Part shown: one piece after another, positions 51,122 to 59,294 of the stretch
Layout of the letters: the number at the start of each line of letters is the position of its first letter
Numbering within the stretch: position 1 is the stretch's first letter
DNA from: an uncultured Bacteroidales bacterium
GTDB taxonomy: Bacteria; Bacteroidota; Bacteroidia; Bacteroidales; P3
Assembly (NCBI GenBank): GCA_900317285.1
Contig: ONGA01000003.1
Coordinates: 48,197-112,196 of the forward strand
Direction of reading: 5' to 3'
DNA length: 64,000 nucleotides
Translations under genes and position numbers: made by a program
The notes under the pieces: model-generated
Told to the model about the DNA's origin: nothing
The model's input: only the letters and a program-made list of their open reading frames with translations
The model's database searches: none

Positions 51122-52342
51122 ATGAAGAAACTGGTATTCCGTTTGATTTCCGCAATCATGCTTGTCGCTGTTGTCGCCTGTGGGCAGCAGAAAAAAGAGA
51201 GCGACATGAAATTCCGCCCGCTGGGCAGCACCGGTCTGATGGTGAGTGAAATCAGTATCGGCTGTGGTGGCTTCGAGAAGCTCGACAGTGCAGCATCGCT
51301 CGAGTTGATGACCATGGCACTCGATAGTGGCATGAACTATATCGACATCTATGACGCCAACCCCAAGACACGTTCCAATATTGGATATGCGCTGCAGGGA
51401 CGTCGCGACGAGATGATTATCCAAGGCCATATAGGCACCGTCTGGGCTAACGGACAGCATACCCGGACCCGTGACCTTGACTCGACACGTGTCGGCTTCG
51501 AGGACCTCCTTGCACGACTCGGCACCGACCACATTGAGGTGGGCATGATTCATATCACCGACAGCCACGAAGAGTGGGATGAGTTGGAAGGGAGCCCCTT
51601 CCTTGACTATGTTTTCCAGTTGAAGAAGGAAGGGAAGATCAAACATATCGGCGTCAGCAGCCACAATGCCGAGGTGGCGCTGCGTGCCGCCAAGAGCGGC
51701 TGGATAGAGGTCATCATGTTTAGCCTCAATCCGGCGTTCGACCGTCTGCGTGGCGGCGCCATCCCGTGGGAGAAGGGTGCCATGGAGAACCTGCAGGGCG
51801 GCATAGACCCCGTGCGTGTGGAACTCTATGACTATTGCGCCACGCACAGTATCGCCATTACGGTCATGAAGACTTTTGGCGGCGGTGGTCGTCTCCTCGA
51901 CGAAAAAGCTTCGCCCCTGGGCGTGGCCTACACCCCCGAGCAGTGCATTGCCTACTGCCTCTCCAAGCCTTGCATCAGCACCTGCATCCTCGGTATCGAC
52001 AACCTCGACGAGCTGAAGCGCGACCTCCACTGGCTCCATGCCACCGAGGCCGAAAAGGATTACTCGAAAGTGGGACCGCGTGCCGCTGCCGACAAAGGAG
52101 GCGACTGCACCTACTGCAACCACTGCTCTCCCTGCTCGGTAGGTATCCCTATTGCCAAGGTCAACGAACTGCTCGACAAGGCCGGGCGCGACGGCTTGAC
52201 CTCTGAACTGCAGGCCCAGTACGATGCCTTGCCGCATCATGCTGGCGAGTGCACCCACTGTGGCGCCTGTCTCAGCCGCTGTCCATTCGGCGTCGACATC
52301 CCCGGTCAGATGGACAAGGCCAAGGAGGTGTTTGGGAAATAG
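51122..52342 (+). CDS. Lipoprotein aldo/keto reductase with C-terminal 4Fe-4S domain
   Basis: About 406 residues. The N-terminus is a lipobox signal (LISAIMLVAVVACGQQ), unusual for an NAD(P)-dependent fold because it places the enzyme outside the inner membrane. The barrel has MKFRPLGSTGLMVSEISIGCGGFEKLD and GMIHITDSHEEWDELE with the catalytic-position His. At the place of the active-site Tyr it has YDANPKTRSNIG, and at the Lys position IIQGHIG, so the usual Tyr and Lys are not there. The C-terminus has two Cys clusters, CTYCNHCSPC and CTHCGACLSRCPFGVDI, for iron-sulfur binding. ATG 51113 (three codons earlier) is an alternative start. It lies convergent to the DUF362 gene. Confidence 0.85.
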   Translation: MKKLVFRLISAIMLVAVVACGQQKKESDMKFRPLGSTGLMVSEISIGCGGFEKLDSAASLELMTMALDSGMNYIDIYDANPKTRSNIGYALQGRRDEMIIQGHIGTVWANGQHTRTRDLDSTRVGFEDLLARLGTDHIEVGMIHITDSHEEWDELEGSPFLDYVFQLKKEGKIKHIGVSSHNAEVALRAAKSGWIEVIMFSLNPAFDRLRGGAIPWEKGAMENLQGGIDPVRVELYDYCATHSIAITVMKTFGGGGRLLDEKASPLGVAYTPEQCIAYCLSKPCISTCILGIDNLDELKRDLHWLHATEAEKDYSKVGPRAAADKGGDCTYCNHCSPCSVGIPIAKVNELLDKAGRDGLTSELQAQYDALPHHAGECTHCGACLSRCPFGVDIPGQMDKAKEVFGK

Positions 52343-52424
52343 AACCGCCACCCGAAGGTGGCGGTAAAGGCTATGCGTTAAGTATCGGCTGGCGCCTTTT
52401 TCTCACACTCACACAACTGCTATA

Positions 52425-53456
52425 TCATTTGTCGATACTCACTAGGTTGTACTTTCTGGTACCCAGCCCGATGGCTTCGGCGTGCTCGATGGTGTGGATG
52501 CCGTGCTGCTTGTCGATGCGACTGAGCAGGTCGGTGGGATCGTTGGTGGCGGTCACCTCCTGGTTGTTGATGATGTCGATGCAGGCCTGGTCGAGAGCCA
52601 CGGGGTCGGTGCTGGCCAGAATGCCGTAGTCCTCAAGCTTCACAGGGGCGGGATGGTCGACACAGTCGCAGTCGATACTCATGTTGTTCATCACGCTGAT
52701 GTAGATGATACCCTGCTTTTTCTGGAAGTAGTTCGTCACAGCCTGAGCCGCTGCTGCCATGCTCTCGAGGAATCCGTTTTGGTCGCCGATGAACTCGGGT
52801 GTCCAGAGCTTGGCGATGTCGAGCACTTCCATCTTGCCGGAGGAGTGTATATAGGCTTTGCCGTTGCTGCTGGCGCAACCGATGGAGAGGTTCTTCAACG
52901 CTCCGCCGTAGCCACCCATGGGATGTCCCTTGAAGTGGTTGAGGGCAATCATGAAGTCGTAGTTGGCCATGTGGCTTCCCACGATGTCGTACTTGATATG
53001 TGTGGAGTCCACCACGGGGATACGTATCTCGCCCTCTTCGTCCATGATGTCCACCCTGAACAGGGGCTTGAAGCCGTGGCGTTCGATAACCTTCCAGTGG
53101 TTGGCCGAGGTGGTGCGCTCGTCTTTCTCGTTGCCGGGGCCGCTGCTATAAGCCGTGTTGCACTCCACGATGGTGCCGTCGACCAGCATCACGAGGTCTT
53201 TGATGAGCTCGGGCTTCAGGTAGTTGGGGTTGCTCCCCTCGCCGGTGGAGATCTTCACTGCCACGCGGCCCTTGGCGTCCACTCCCAATGCTTGGTAGAT
53301 TTTCACCAGCGCCTCGGGGTTGATGTCGCGGGTTATGTAGACGGTTGCGGTCTCCTCGCTGACGGTTGTTGTATCCTCGACGGGAGTTTCCTGTTTCTGC
53401 TTGCAGCCCACGAAAACCATTGTGGCTGCAAAGATAGCTATCAAAGTCTTTTTCAT
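52425..53456 (-). CDS. DUF362 domain lipoprotein
   Basis: 343 residues. A lipobox (AIFAATMVFVGCKQK) and a Thr/Glu linker precede a DUF362 domain: VAVKISTGEGSNPNYLKPELIKDLV, TIVECNTAYSSGPGNEKDERT, FMIALNHFKGHPMGGYGGALKNLSIGCASSNGKAYIHSSG, VMNNMSIDCDCVDHPAPV and GILASTDPVALDQACIDIIN. DUF362 proteins are often iron-sulfur flavoprotein associated; here the CDCVDHP motif is present, but no ferredoxin extension. The start 53456 opens the lipobox; an upstream frame to 53564 lies inside the promoter. It belongs to the redox-rich minus-strand block but has its own promoter. Confidence 0.88.
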   Translation of the reverse strand: MKKTLIAIFAATMVFVGCKQKQETPVEDTTTVSEETATVYITRDINPEALVKIYQALGVDAKGRVAVKISTGEGSNPNYLKPELIKDLVMLVDGTIVECNTAYSSGPGNEKDERTTSANHWKVIERHGFKPLFRVDIMDEEGEIRIPVVDSTHIKYDIVGSHMANYDFMIALNHFKGHPMGGYGGALKNLSIGCASSNGKAYIHSSGKMEVLDIAKLWTPEFIGDQNGFLESMAAAAQAVTNYFQKKQGIIYISVMNNMSIDCDCVDHPAPVKLEDYGILASTDPVALDQACIDIINNQEVTATNDPTDLLSRIDKQHGIHTIEHAEAIGLGTRKYNLVSIDK

Positions 53457-53489
53457 TGTGTTATTTTGTTTGTTTGATAATTTTGATTG

Positions 53490-53521
53490 CAAAAGTACGC
53501 TTTTTTTTGACATGGTACAAA
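53490..53521 (-). promoter_or_regulatory. Promoter of the DUF362 gene
   Basis: On the minus strand -33 TTTGTA (53521-53516), 18 bases, -7 TACTTTTG (53497-53490), then CA. CCATGTC (53514-53508 with neighbours) directly follows the -33 box, as in the queC and pnp promoters. Confidence 0.75.
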
Positions 53522-53556
53522 AAAAAAGCTCTCGTACAAACAGCCGTCGCAGAGAA

Positions 53557-54318
53557 TCATGCACCGGCCTGCATGTCGCCGACCTTCACTTTCGGGTGGT
53601 GGTACTGGTTGTCTTTTAGGGTGGGTTTGCGGTTGAGTTCGACGGCCTGCTGTGGGCAGAAGTGAACGCAGGCGAGGCATTGTGTACAGTCGTTGCCGCA
53701 ATGGGCTTTACTGTCGGTGAATGTGATATTGTCCTGCGGGCAGACATCTTTGCAGATGCCACAGGCGATGCACTTGTCGACGTTTACAGCCGGGGTGAGC
53801 ATGGGCAGCGTGCGGCGCTGCACAGCGGGGAGGGCACACAAGGCTCCTGCCACCCCCCACCAGGCATAGTGGCAGCGGCGCACCCCGGCGGCGATGTCGG
53901 CGGCGATGCGTTCCAAGCGTCCGGCATAGCGGTCGAACTTCCACACCTGGTCGTTGGGGTTGCGGCCGAAGCCTACGGCGCTGTTGTCGGGCACACGTAT
54001 CTTGTGGCTGTAGGCAACATCTATACCTTTGGCAGCCAGCATCCGCCGCACCGTCCAGATGGCATTGCCCGCTTGAGCGCCGCAAGGAATGACAATGAAG
54101 ACGTATGCATCATTCGGCAACCGCAGACGCGACAGCAGATCGGTCACCGCACGCGGCGCGTTGAACCAGTAGCAGGGGAACACAAGACCTATCCGCCTTT
54201 CCTGCGACAGGTCGTGCTTCACCGCCAGGCCTAACGGCATCACCTGCTCGCCAAGCCTCTCTGCCAACTGGCGGCTGATGGCCAGGCTGTTCCCGGTGCC
54301 CGAAAAATAGAGTATCAT
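53557..54318 (-). CDS. EFR1-type flavodoxin-ferredoxin protein
   Basis: 253 residues. The N-terminal flavodoxin-like domain begins MILYFSGTGNSLAISRQLAERLG with the FMN phosphate loop SGTGNS, and continues LVFPCYWFNAPRAVTDLLSRL and VIPCGAQAGNA. The C-terminal part has two 4Fe-4S motifs, CIACGICKDVCPQDNI and CTQCLACVHFCPQQAV. It is a one- or two-electron carrier; partner unknown. Three bases separate it from the flavodoxin-family gene upstream, so they are co-transcribed. Confidence 0.92.
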   Translation of the reverse strand: MILYFSGTGNSLAISRQLAERLGEQVMPLGLAVKHDLSQERRIGLVFPCYWFNAPRAVTDLLSRLRLPNDAYVFIVIPCGAQAGNAIWTVRRMLAAKGIDVAYSHKIRVPDNSAVGFGRNPNDQVWKFDRYAGRLERIAADIAAGVRRCHYAWWGVAGALCALPAVQRRTLPMLTPAVNVDKCIACGICKDVCPQDNITFTDSKAHCGNDCTQCLACVHFCPQQAVELNRKPTLKDNQYHHPKVKVGDMQAGA

Positions 54319-54321
54319 GGC

Positions 54322-54858
54322 TTAAATGTTTTTGCCCATTTCGTAGGCTTCCTGCAGCTTGGCATTACCTGCAATCTCGTTTGGGGCACCCATGCCACCG
54401 CAGAAAAGGTGGCCTTTGAGCGACGACTTGCCGAAGCAGTCAATCCAGCCCTGCAAGCCGCTCTCGGCACGCACGGGGACGTGTGCCTCATTCTCGAAGG
54501 CGGTGGTGAGCAGGTAGATGTCGCGGAAGCGATAATCCTTGGTGTACATGGCGTTCATGCGGTCGATGAGAGTCTTCATCTGACCGCTCATCTCGTAGTA
54601 GTAGATGGGGGTGGCCCAGCAGACGACATCGGCGTCGAGGACGCGCTCCATGATGGCGGGCACATCGTCCTTGAAGATACAGGCGCCCGTCTGCTGGCAC
54701 GAGAGACAGCCGACGCAGAATTTTATCTCTTTGCCGCGCAACGAGATAAGCTCCACCTGATGCCCTGCGGCTTCAGCACCGCGGGCAAACTGCTCCGCCA
54801 TAGCGTGGCTGTTCGAGCCCGGACGGAGACTTGTAGATATTACGACAACTTTCTTCAT
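54322..54858 (-). CDS. Flavodoxin family / NAD(P)H-dependent FMN oxidoreductase
   Basis: 178 residues with MKKVVVISTSLRPGSNSHAMAEQF (FMN phosphate loop S-x-RPGSNS), VELISLRGKEIKFCVGCLSCQQTGACIFKDD and VVCWATPIYYYEMSGQMKTLIDRM, the pattern of the iron-sulfur-flavoprotein-like FMN reductases. The CVGCLSCQQTGAC cysteines may bind a cluster or be redox-active. Next to the EFR1 gene (3 bases) and the alpha/beta hydrolase gene (12 bases) on the same strand. Confidence 0.9.
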   Translation of the reverse strand: MKKVVVISTSLRPGSNSHAMAEQFARGAEAAGHQVELISLRGKEIKFCVGCLSCQQTGACIFKDDVPAIMERVLDADVVCWATPIYYYEMSGQMKTLIDRMNAMYTKDYRFRDIYLLTTAFENEAHVPVRAESGLQGWIDCFGKSSLKGHLFCGGMGAPNEIAGNAKLQEAYEMGKNI

Positions 54859-54870
54859 GCCGGAATGGTT

Positions 54871-55971
54871 TTATAGGTTCTTGTTAAAGAAGGCAGCCAG
54901 CGTGTCCCATGGGATATAATTGTTTGAACCACCGTCGTAGAGGTCGCAATGGGTGGCGCCGGGGATGATGAGCAGCTGCTTGTTCTCGGGGTTGGGATTG
55001 GGCTTGCCGACGAAATTGTAGCCTTCGGCTTTTCCTTCCACCATATAGTGGTAGGCGGCTTCGCCAAAATAGCGTGAATGGGCCTCCGCACCGTGCATCA
55101 CGAGGACGGCTGAGCGTATCTCGTTAATGTAGTAAAGGAAACGGGCATTGGCGTAGGCCTGGGTACCGATGGTGCGCCAACCGTCGTTGCTGTTGCCGCT
55201 GCGCTTGTGGTAGCCGCGCGGAGTTTTGTAGTAGGCATGATAGTCTTTGACAAACTGGGGTACCTCCTCAGGTAGCGGGTCAATGACGCCGCCGGCCATC
55301 GCCATCGGGTCGGCGAGGCGCTGCTTGCCCATCGCCTCGCGGGCAGCGTGGCGCGACTCCTCCTTGTCCTCACTGTCGTAGTAGCCGTTGCCGCTGATGC
55401 GGGTCATGTCATACATTGTGGAGGCAACTGTGGCCTTGATACGGGTGTCGGCAGCGGCAGCGTTGAGGGCGATGCCGCCCCAGCCACAGATGCCGATGAT
55501 GCCGATGCGCTCGGGGTCGACATTCTCCAGTTTGGAGAGGTAGTCGACGGCAGCCATAAAGTCTTCGGTGTTGATGTCGGGCGATGCCGTGCGGCGGGGT
55601 TCACCGCTGCTTTCGCCAGTATAGGAGGGGTCGAAGGCCAGCGCCACAAAGCCTCGCTCAGCCATCCGCATGGCATAGAGTCCGCTGCTCTGCTCCTTGA
55701 CGGCACCGAAGGGACCGCTCACGGCGATAGCCGCCAGTTTGCCTTTGGCATCCTTGGACGTATAGAGGTCGGCGGCCAGCGTCAGCCCATACTGCGTCTC
55801 AAACGTCACCTTGCGGTGGTTCACCTTCTCGCTCAGCGGGAACACCTTGTCCCACTCTTGAGTCAGTTCCAATTTTGTCATAGTCGTTTCTTTTTGTTCG
55901 TTTGTTGTCGTCTGGTGGCACGCTGTCAGCACAGCGCCGAGCAGCATGGCCGCTAATAAGGTCTTTTTCAT
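54871..55971 (-). CDS. Alpha/beta hydrolase lipoprotein (dienelactone-hydrolase-like)
   Basis: 366 residues. A lipobox (AMLLGAVLTACHQ) precedes a hydrolase fold with VTFETQYGLTLAADLYT, LAAIAVSGPFGAVKEQSSGLYAMRMAERGFVALAFDPSYTGESSGEP, the nucleophile elbow GIIGICGWGGIALN, AVLVMHGAEAHSRYF and the late GATHCDLYD. The elbow residue is Cys (GICGWG), as in dienelactone hydrolases, not Ser. Asp and His partners can be placed in HGAEAHS and GATHCD. Substrate unknown. Upstream of the flavodoxin gene by 12 bases; 45 bases after the radical SAM gene. Confidence 0.88.
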   Translation of the reverse strand: MKKTLLAAMLLGAVLTACHQTTTNEQKETTMTKLELTQEWDKVFPLSEKVNHRKVTFETQYGLTLAADLYTSKDAKGKLAAIAVSGPFGAVKEQSSGLYAMRMAERGFVALAFDPSYTGESSGEPRRTASPDINTEDFMAAVDYLSKLENVDPERIGIIGICGWGGIALNAAAADTRIKATVASTMYDMTRISGNGYYDSEDKEESRHAAREAMGKQRLADPMAMAGGVIDPLPEEVPQFVKDYHAYYKTPRGYHKRSGNSNDGWRTIGTQAYANARFLYYINEIRSAVLVMHGAEAHSRYFGEAAYHYMVEGKAEGYNFVGKPNPNPENKQLLIIPGATHCDLYDGGSNNYIPWDTLAAFFNKNL

Positions 55972-56016
55972 TTGATTTAGGGATTACATGGTTGTTCTGC
56001 TCCTTTGGCCGAACGC

Positions 56017-56919
56017 TCAGCAACAGATGCGGGTTTGGCGCAGCTGCTCTTTGCGGGCCGAGGGGATTATCTCTTCGTGGTAGAAGTAGTTGACCACCAC
56101 CGGGGGCTCGCCGTGGCGGGCGTGGGTGGTGTCGTCGTTGCGTACGTAGCGCAGGCCGCGGTCGGCGCAGAAGTGGCTCAGGTCGGCGTTGAGTTCGTGC
56201 CAGTAGGTGCGGTCTTTGCGGGTGTAGATGTCGTGGTAGAGGGTGTCGAGCCTGGGATGGTGTTCATGCACCCACTGCAGTATGCGCCCTTTGTAGTCGC
56301 CGCGCAGGTTGAGATTCTCCAGCCACACGAGGTTACACTGACCCTTGGCGTGTTCGATGATGGCCTCCACGTCGGTGATGCCGGGGAAGATGGGCGAGAT
56401 GAAGCAGGTGGTGTCGATGCCGGCCTCGTAGAACTGGCGCATGGCCTCCAAACGGCGTTCAATGCTCACGCCGCGGTCCATCTCGCGACGGAATTCATCG
56501 TCGAGGGTGTTGATGCTCCAACTGACGCGGGCGCCGGGGAATGTCTTTATCAGGTCGAGGTCGCGCAGCACGAGGTCGCTCTTGGTGGCGATGCTGATGC
56601 GTATGCCGCTGCCTTGAAGCTGTTCCAGCAGGGCGCGGGTGCGCTTGTATTTGGCCTCGCAGGGCTGGTAGCAGTCGGTCACCGAGCCGAGAAAAGCCTC
56701 CTTGCCGACATAGCGCTTGGCGTTCTTGATGTCGGGCCACAGCTTCACGTCAATGAAGTCGCCCCACGGCTCGGGGTGGTTGGTGAAACGTTTCATGAAC
56801 GAGGCGTAGCAGTACTTGCAGGCGTGGGCGCATCCCACATACGTATTGACCGAGAAGTCGCTGACCGGCAGGTTCGACTTGGTCATCACACTCTTGACGT
56901 CGATTTCTTTGATTGTCAT
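56017..56919 (-). CDS. SPL-like radical SAM protein
   Basis: 300 residues. The cluster motif CAHACKYC (Cys30, Cys34 and Cys37) follows NLPVSDFSVNTYVG, the opening of the Rv2578c/spore-photoproduct-lyase-like subgroup. Further blocks: WGDFIDVKLWPDI, FLGSVTDCYQPCEAKYKRTRALLEQL, ISIATKSDLVLRDLDLI, VSWSINTLDDEFRREMD, and GIDTTCFISPIFPGITDVEAI. Substrate unknown; the family is widespread in bacteria and often called by its SPL similarity. Seven bases from the acetyltransferase gene on the same strand. Confidence 0.88.
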   Translation of the reverse strand: MTIKEIDVKSVMTKSNLPVSDFSVNTYVGCAHACKYCYASFMKRFTNHPEPWGDFIDVKLWPDIKNAKRYVGKEAFLGSVTDCYQPCEAKYKRTRALLEQLQGSGIRISIATKSDLVLRDLDLIKTFPGARVSWSINTLDDEFRREMDRGVSIERRLEAMRQFYEAGIDTTCFISPIFPGITDVEAIIEHAKGQCNLVWLENLNLRGDYKGRILQWVHEHHPRLDTLYHDIYTRKDRTYWHELNADLSHFCADRGLRYVRNDDTTHARHGEPPVVVNYFYHEEIIPSARKEQLRQTRICC

Positions 56920-56926
56920 AAAAAAG

Positions 56927-57481
56927 TTAGTTTATATGAGCGGTTTTTTGATTGATTTCGCGAATCACCTTGGCAGGTGTTCCGGCCACGACCATATTGT
57001 CGGGCACGTCCTTGGTGACCACGCTGCCGGCGGCGACGATGGCGTTCTCGCCGATGGTGACACCGGCCAGTACCTTGACGTCGGCGCCCAGCCAGGCGTT
57101 GCGGCCGATGACGATGGGCTTGGTGAGCAGCGTGTGGCGCGCGGCGGGGTCCTCAGGGTGATACTCGGTGGCCAGCACACAATGGGGGCCGATGAAGGCG
57201 CCGTCGCCGATGGTGATGCCGCCAAGGGCGAGAAGTGTGCATCCGAAGTTGAGGAAGCAGTCGTCGCCGAAGCACACTCCGGGGCCGTAGTTGATGTTAA
57301 GCGGTGTGAAGACACGCACGGTGTCGGGCACCTCGCTACGGGTAATCTCGCGCAGGCAGTCGCGCACCTCGGCCTCGGAATGATAGCCGCTGTTCATCTC
57401 GGCACAGAGCCGCATGGTGCGCTGTACATCAGTGTATAGATCGTCACTTCCGACGTAGGTTTTTCCTGTAGGTGTATTCAT
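56927..57481 (-). CDS. Sugar O-acetyltransferase (Maa/LacA-type, left-handed beta-helix)
   Basis: 184 residues. N-terminal helices (YTDVQRTMRLCAEMNSGYHSEAEVRDCLREIT) followed by hexapeptide repeats: PLNINYGPGVCFGDDCFLNFGCTLLALGGITIGDGAFIGPHCVLAT, with the active-site His in EYHPEDP, IVIGRNAWLGADVKVLAGVTIGENAIVAAGSVVTKDVPDNMVVAGTPAKVI. Transfers acetyl from acetyl-CoA to a sugar or similar acceptor. Its ATG overlaps the MmcQ-like gene by 4 bases. Confidence 0.95.
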   Translation of the reverse strand: MNTPTGKTYVGSDDLYTDVQRTMRLCAEMNSGYHSEAEVRDCLREITRSEVPDTVRVFTPLNINYGPGVCFGDDCFLNFGCTLLALGGITIGDGAFIGPHCVLATEYHPEDPAARHTLLTKPIVIGRNAWLGADVKVLAGVTIGENAIVAAGSVVTKDVPDNMVVAGTPAKVIREINQKTAHIN

Positions 57482-57846
57482 TGATTTAAGGTTCTTGATT
57501 TATATTTTCGATGGTACTTCTCGCGGACGAGGTTGTATGAGTTCAGCGTCAGCTCTCTCAATAGGACATCGGAGGCGATTGCAGGGTCGACGCCGATCCA
57601 GTATCGGGGCGACTCGTTGAATGGTTTGCCAATGCAAGAGTGCCGTTCCTTCAGTTCTTCAATGCGGTCGGGCTGGCACTTGAGGGTGACAACACTGAAA
57701 TTGTTGCAGTCGAAGAAAGAGAACATGTGGCCACAGACATAGAAGACCAGCACCTCGCTGGCGTAGCAGAAAGCCCTGAAGGGCATCCGTTCCTCTACGT
57801 CGTCGCCCAGCGAAAGGCAGTAGTTGCGATAGTCCTCGATATTCAT
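57478..57846 (-). CDS. MmcQ/YjbR family protein
   Basis: 122 residues of the CyaY-like DNA-binding fold: MNIEDYRNYCLSLGDDVEERMPFRAF, VLVFYVCGHMFSFFDCNNFSVVTLKCQPDRIEELKERH and YWIGVDPAIASDVLLRELTLNSYNLVREK. Function unresolved; DNA binding has been proposed for the E. coli homologue. First gene of the minus-strand run MmcQ-acetyltransferase-radical SAM-hydrolase-flavodoxin-EFR1. Confidence 0.92.
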   Translation of the reverse strand: MNIEDYRNYCLSLGDDVEERMPFRAFCYASEVLVFYVCGHMFSFFDCNNFSVVTLKCQPDRIEELKERHSCIGKPFNESPRYWIGVDPAIASDVLLRELTLNSYNLVREKYHRKYKSRTLNQ

Positions 57847-57877
57847 AAGTCAAAGTCAATTATAATAAAAAACGCTG

Positions 57878-57885
57878 CAAGGGTA
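57878..57885 (-). promoter_or_regulatory. Candidate -7 element for the MmcQ-led run
   Basis: On the minus strand TACCCTTG followed by CA, 32 bases before the MmcQ ATG. Weaker than the others because the conserved third T is C. Confidence 0.4.
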
Positions 57886-58011
57886 CACCGCTGGCACAAT
57901 TCCAAGGTTTTTTTTCATTGTTTTATCTTTTTTATTGTGTTACAAATGATTGTTATTTCCGAAGAAACGCCAATCCTGCGAAAATATTATTTGATCCTGT
58001 TTACGTCAGGT

Positions 58012-58137
58012 TTAGAATCGACGCAATGTCTTCTGTAATTGTTGCTTCCCCGCCAAATCGGTCCGGATGTCGGCCTGAGTGTGGTTCTGCTCCAGCAGGT
58101 AGCGGATGCAGAAGTCTATGTTCTCAATCCTGTCCAT
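58012..58137 (-). pseudogene. Truncated gene start, resembles the N-terminus of macrodomain ADP-ribose hydrolases
   Basis: A 41-codon frame beginning MDRIENIDFCIRYLLEQNHT and continuing QADIRTDLAGKQQLQKTLRR before an early stop. The pattern RI..ID..I.YLLEQ....DI..D..GKQ.L...L fits the N-terminal helix of protein-ADP-ribose hydrolases with a macrodomain; the macrodomain itself is absent. The frame overlaps the end of the hxlR gene by 14 bases, so the two were probably coupled before the deletion. The family link rests on this short stretch only. Confidence 0.45.
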
Positions 58138-58498
58138 AGTATTTCTCTCTATCGGTTACGATGTCGTGGAGGTTGTTGTAGGCCCAGTCAAGCAGTTGTT
58201 GCATGACGGGCATGAAGCTGCGACCACGGTCGGTGAGGGCGTACTCCACGCGCGGCGGCATCTCGGCATAGACAGTGCGGCTCACAAGCCCGTCGGCCTC
58301 GAGGCCGCGGAGGGTCTGCGTCAGCATCTTCTGCGAGCAGTCGGGATTCTTCTGTTCTATGTCGCGGAATCGCATTGGGCTGTCGCTGCCACCGAGGGTG
58401 TAGAGCACCGCCAGCGTCCACTTGCCACCAATGCGCACCAGGATGTTGCGGATGGGACACTCTGGGAAGAAAGGGTCTTTGATGAAGTCTTTGTTCAT
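58124..58498 (-). CDS. HxlR family transcriptional regulator
   Basis: 124 residues with the winged-helix HxlR signature: CPIRNILVRIGGKWTLAVLYTLGGSDSPMRFRDIEQKNPDCSQKMLTQTLRGLEADGLVSRTVYAEMPPRVEYALTDRG in blocks from residue 15 to 100. The N-terminal Cys (PECPIRN) is the position often used for redox or electrophile sensing in this family. The start at 58498 (MNKDFIKDP) lies 19 bases after the -7 element; the frame to 58519 overlaps the promoter. Neighbours are a cupin gene and flavin/iron-sulfur genes, so it may control them. Confidence 0.93.
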   Translation of the reverse strand: MNKDFIKDPFFPECPIRNILVRIGGKWTLAVLYTLGGSDSPMRFRDIEQKNPDCSQKMLTQTLRGLEADGLVSRTVYAEMPPRVEYALTDRGRSFMPVMQQLLDWAYNNLHDIVTDREKYYGQD

Positions 58499-58516
58499 AT
58501 CGATGTTTTGGAGGTG

Positions 58517-58524
58517 CAAAGATA
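58517..58524 (-). promoter_or_regulatory. -7 element of the hxlR promoter
   Basis: On the minus strand TATCTTTG followed by CA, 19 bases before the ATG. The -33 region is poor, which may mean control by an activator. Confidence 0.65.
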
Positions 58525-58593
58525 CAACTTTTTATTAAAACAGGCGGACAATCCATCCTGTCCGCCTGCCATGATGCTGATTGTGTCAAGCCG

Positions 58594-59046
58594 TTACCAA
58601 GTCAGCGGCTCGCTGAGGATGTTGCCGTCGGTCATAGGGCTGTCGGCCTCGGTGAAGGCGTTGGCCTTGTACTGGATGCAGAGCATCGTCAGGTTCTCGC
58701 TGCCGGTGTTCTTCAGGGCGCGACGGCCGTCGGGGCTGACGCGAATCACGGTACCCTCGCTGACAGGAAACTGCTCGCCGTCGACCTGATAGGTGCCGTT
58801 GCCGCGCAGGATGATGTAGAGCTCCTCATGGGTCTTGTGGGTGTGCAGGAATCCGCTGTCCTGACCCGGCACAAGCGTCTGGAACGACAGCTCGCTGCCG
58901 GTGGCACCCACGGCTTGTCCCACGAACACCTTGCCCTGTATGACGTTGGGGCCCATCGGGAGCTGGTGCTCAATAATCTGGTCGATACTTCCTACGTTGA
59001 CGGCGGCATAGTTGCGACCGCTCTTAATGTTTTCGATTGTTCTCAT
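58594..59046 (-). CDS. Cupin domain protein
   Basis: 150 residues of a single cupin barrel: LPMGPNVIQGKVFVGQAVGATGSELSFQTLVPGQDSGFLHTHKTHEELYIILRGNGTYQVDGEQFPVSEGTVIRVSPDGRRALKNTG in order. The metal site is HTHKTHEELY (two or three His and a Glu) with the second motif PVSEGTVIRVSPDGRR. A small cytosolic enzyme or sensor, substrate unknown. It precedes the hxlR gene on the same strand and has its own promoter. Confidence 0.92.
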   Translation of the reverse strand: MRTIENIKSGRNYAAVNVGSIDQIIEHQLPMGPNVIQGKVFVGQAVGATGSELSFQTLVPGQDSGFLHTHKTHEELYIILRGNGTYQVDGEQFPVSEGTVIRVSPDGRRALKNTGSENLTMLCIQYKANAFTEADSPMTDGNILSEPLTW

Positions 59047-59087
59047 TGCTGTTCTTTTTTAAGGTTTTTTGATTGATTTTTCGGTTG

Positions 59088-59119
59088 CAAAAATACAATG
59101 CTTTCCGAAACCCCGCAAG
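59088..59119 (-). promoter_or_regulatory. Promoter of the cupin gene
   Basis: On the minus strand CTTGCG (59119-59114), 18 bases, TATTTTTG (59095-59088), then CA. Confidence 0.7.
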
Positions 59120-59209
59120 AGGGTACCTGTGCGTAAGCCACTTACTTTGGGGTAAGTAATATCGTAACTGCAAGAAACCGCTACAGGCACTTTAACACTT
59201 TTTTAACAC

Positions 59210-59237
59210 AAAAGGCCGTCGGAAAGACGGCCTTTTT
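59210..59237 (-). terminator. Hairpin between the decayed locus and the cupin gene
   Basis: AAAAGGCCGTC pairs with GACGGCCTTTT around a GGAAA loop; it can work on both strands. Confidence 0.8.
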
Positions 59238-59294
59238 ATGCTTAATCGAGCTGCGAAGTTCCCTTTTTTATCTATCGCAGCCACCATCGAGATA

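Noticed and set aside
57640-58038. A 132-codon + strand frame
   Set aside because: Mostly antisense to the MmcQ-like gene and runs into AT-rich spacer without domain features.
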